DNA from: Spirochaetia bacterium
GTDB taxonomy: Bacteria > Spirochaetota > Spirochaetia > DTKZ01
Assembly (NCBI GenBank): GCA_031270615.1
Contig: JAISXE010000037.1
Span: 1-6,548, forward strand
Reading direction: 5' to 3'
DNA: 6,548 bases
Positions 6,124 to 6,548 of this stretch are shown here, piece after piece. The notes beneath the pieces were generated by a model. It ran no database searches and had not been told where the DNA came from. It was given only the letters and a program-made list of their open reading frames with translations. A program made the translations under genes and the position numbers. The number at the start of each line of letters is the position of its first letter. Within the stretch, counting starts at the first letter, position 1.

Positions 6124-6219
6124 GCGCATTTGCGGCGTAAAACGCCGCAAACCGGGCTTTCCGCTCCAATTCCTCAGCCCCTGCGGGGCTTGCGGGATTT
6201 CCGCTGCAATCCCTTGCGC
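6124..6219 (-). repeat. Two-hairpin variable module, copy 2 (inverted, downstream of the coiled-coil gene)
   Basis: Read on the minus strand, it has linker 1 (6219-6195), a spacer of exactly 24 bases holding AGCCCC-TGC-GGGGCT (6176-6190), linker 2 (6170-6152), hairpin 2 TTTGCGGCGT-AAA-ACGCCGCAAA (6129-6151, a 10-bp stem), then TGCGC. Order, linker sequence and total length (96 versus 97 bases) match 1250-1346, but both palindromes are different. It has no MITE ends. Hairpin 2 begins 22 bases after the coiled-coil stop codon and may stabilise or end that transcript, although no U-tract follows. Confidence 0.75.
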
Positions 6220-6289
6220 GGGAAAAACCACGGACAACACGGACTGCGCGGACGGGAAGACGGTAAGGCCCCGCACAGTGACGGGAGGG

Positions 6290-6414
6290 CCGCGCCAGAC
6301 GCCGCTATGCGGCACGCGGAAGCGTGTTTATCTTGCGGGCGGCACGGCGAGAGCCCCTAGAAAAGCGCTGTCCGCAATACAGGCAGCAGGGCGATTGGAG
6401 GGGGCGCGGAGCGC
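6290..6414 (+). repeat. 125-bp structured dispersed repeat, copy B (candidate ncRNA)
   Basis: This is the full-length partner of 1456-1580 and has the same stems. The second stem CACGC/GCGTG is closed here by GGAA, a GNRA-type loop. The fourth stem CTGT (6368-6371)/ACAG (6379-6382) again has a seven-base loop, but with different bases. The last hairpin is GCGC-GGA-GCGC. The sequence before it (6220-6289) shows only GC-rich, weakly repetitive DNA with nothing I can name. Confidence 0.7.
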
Positions 6415-6422
6415 GCCCGCAG

Positions 6423-6446
6423 GGCTGGTCACGATTTTGCATGCCC
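6423..6446 (-). repeat. Variable-core short repeat, copy 3 (inverted)
   Basis: On the minus strand this reads GCATGCAAAATCG then TGACCAGCC. The last ten bases (GTGACCAGCC) equal those of the copy inside the nuclease, and GCAAAATCG equals the last nine bases of the window. The GAGCA word is altered here to ATGCA. It lies between structured repeats B and C. Confidence 0.5.
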
Positions 6447-6454
6447 CGGCAACC

Positions 6455-6528
6455 GCACGCGAAAGCGTGTTTGTAATAACAAGGCTTCCGGGCAAGAGGC
6501 CCTAAAAAACCTGTGGCGTATATATAGG
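6455..6528 (+). repeat. Divergent structured repeat, copy C
   Basis: CACGC-GAAA-GCGTG followed by TTTGT matches copy B's second stem and its TTTAT. It continues with GGGC-AAGAG-GCCC in place of copy B's GGC-GAGA-GCC, then CTAAAAAA (CTAGAAAA in B). The final stem CCTGT (6510-6514)/ATAGG (6524-6528) keeps the position of B's CTGT/ACAG with a G-T wobble replacing G-C. The first and last hairpins of A and B are missing. Pairing is kept while sequence drifts, which supports a real fold. Confidence 0.5.
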
Positions 6529-6531
6529 TTA

Positions 6532-6548
6532 ATGGCCGAGCAAAATCG
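6532..6548 (+). repeat. Variable-core short repeat, copy 4 (cut by the window edge)
   Basis: ATGGCCGAGCAAAATCG matches ATGGGCGAGCAA of the nuclease insertion at 11 of 12 bases. It also matches the GCAAAATCG of copy 3. If it belongs to the family, the next bases outside the window should read TGACCAGCC. Confidence 0.45.

Noticed and set aside
6519..6526. TATATATA as a promoter -10 near the right edge
   Set aside because: There is no -35 at suitable spacing, and the bases are better explained as part of the CCTGT/ATAGG stem of repeat C.
6290..6528. Structured repeats B and C as integron attC sites
   Set aside because: attC sites need RYYYAAC and GTTRRRY ends around one long imperfect palindrome. 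I see several short separate hairpins and no matching core ends; GTTAATG near 6528 does not fit.

Overview
The window looks like accessory-rich chromosome from a GC-rich spirochaete, most likely a Treponema-type organism. The main evidence is a very long single-pass membrane coiled-coil protein (2450-6106) of the kind I associate with spirochaetes. The other is an Rpn/YhgA-type nuclease gene, of a style I associate with host-gut treponemes. The assignment is from recognition only; there is no rRNA or other marker here.

Layout. 1-163: leader holding a short variable-core repeat (1-30) and a perfect hairpin (78-93). 164-1201: Rpn-family PD-(D/E)XK nuclease, which carries an in-frame copy of the same short repeat and has a well-placed internal ribosome-binding site before a C-terminal methionine. 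1202-1685: a repeat-packed intergenic patch. It contains a complete 162-bp MITE (18-bp perfect inverted ends, 10-bp target duplication), a 125-bp structured repeat and a hairpin module. 1686-1748: a sigma70-like promoter and leader. 1749-2402 and 2450-6106: a probable two-gene operon of a HAD-superfamily hydrolase and the giant coiled-coil protein. 6107-6548: a second repeat-packed patch with the same element families in a different order and orientation.

The most unusual content is noncoding. Three dispersed families sit in the two intergenic patches and around or inside the nuclease gene. (a) A two-hairpin module has conserved linkers (GATTGNAGCGGAAANCC) and near-constant spacing, but the palindromes between the linkers are entirely different. 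(b) A ~125-bp element keeps its stems while its loops differ, which suggests a folded RNA or DNA. (c) A short repeat of the form GAGCA - variable core - GACCAGCC has one copy inserted in frame in the nuclease and one apparently cut by the right window edge. The co-occurrence of a nuclease, a MITE and hypervariable palindromes is suggestive, but a functional link is inference only.

The hydrolase and the coiled-coil protein are probably co-transcribed, being 47 bp apart on the same strand with one upstream promoter. Nothing in the sequence shows a direct functional link between them.
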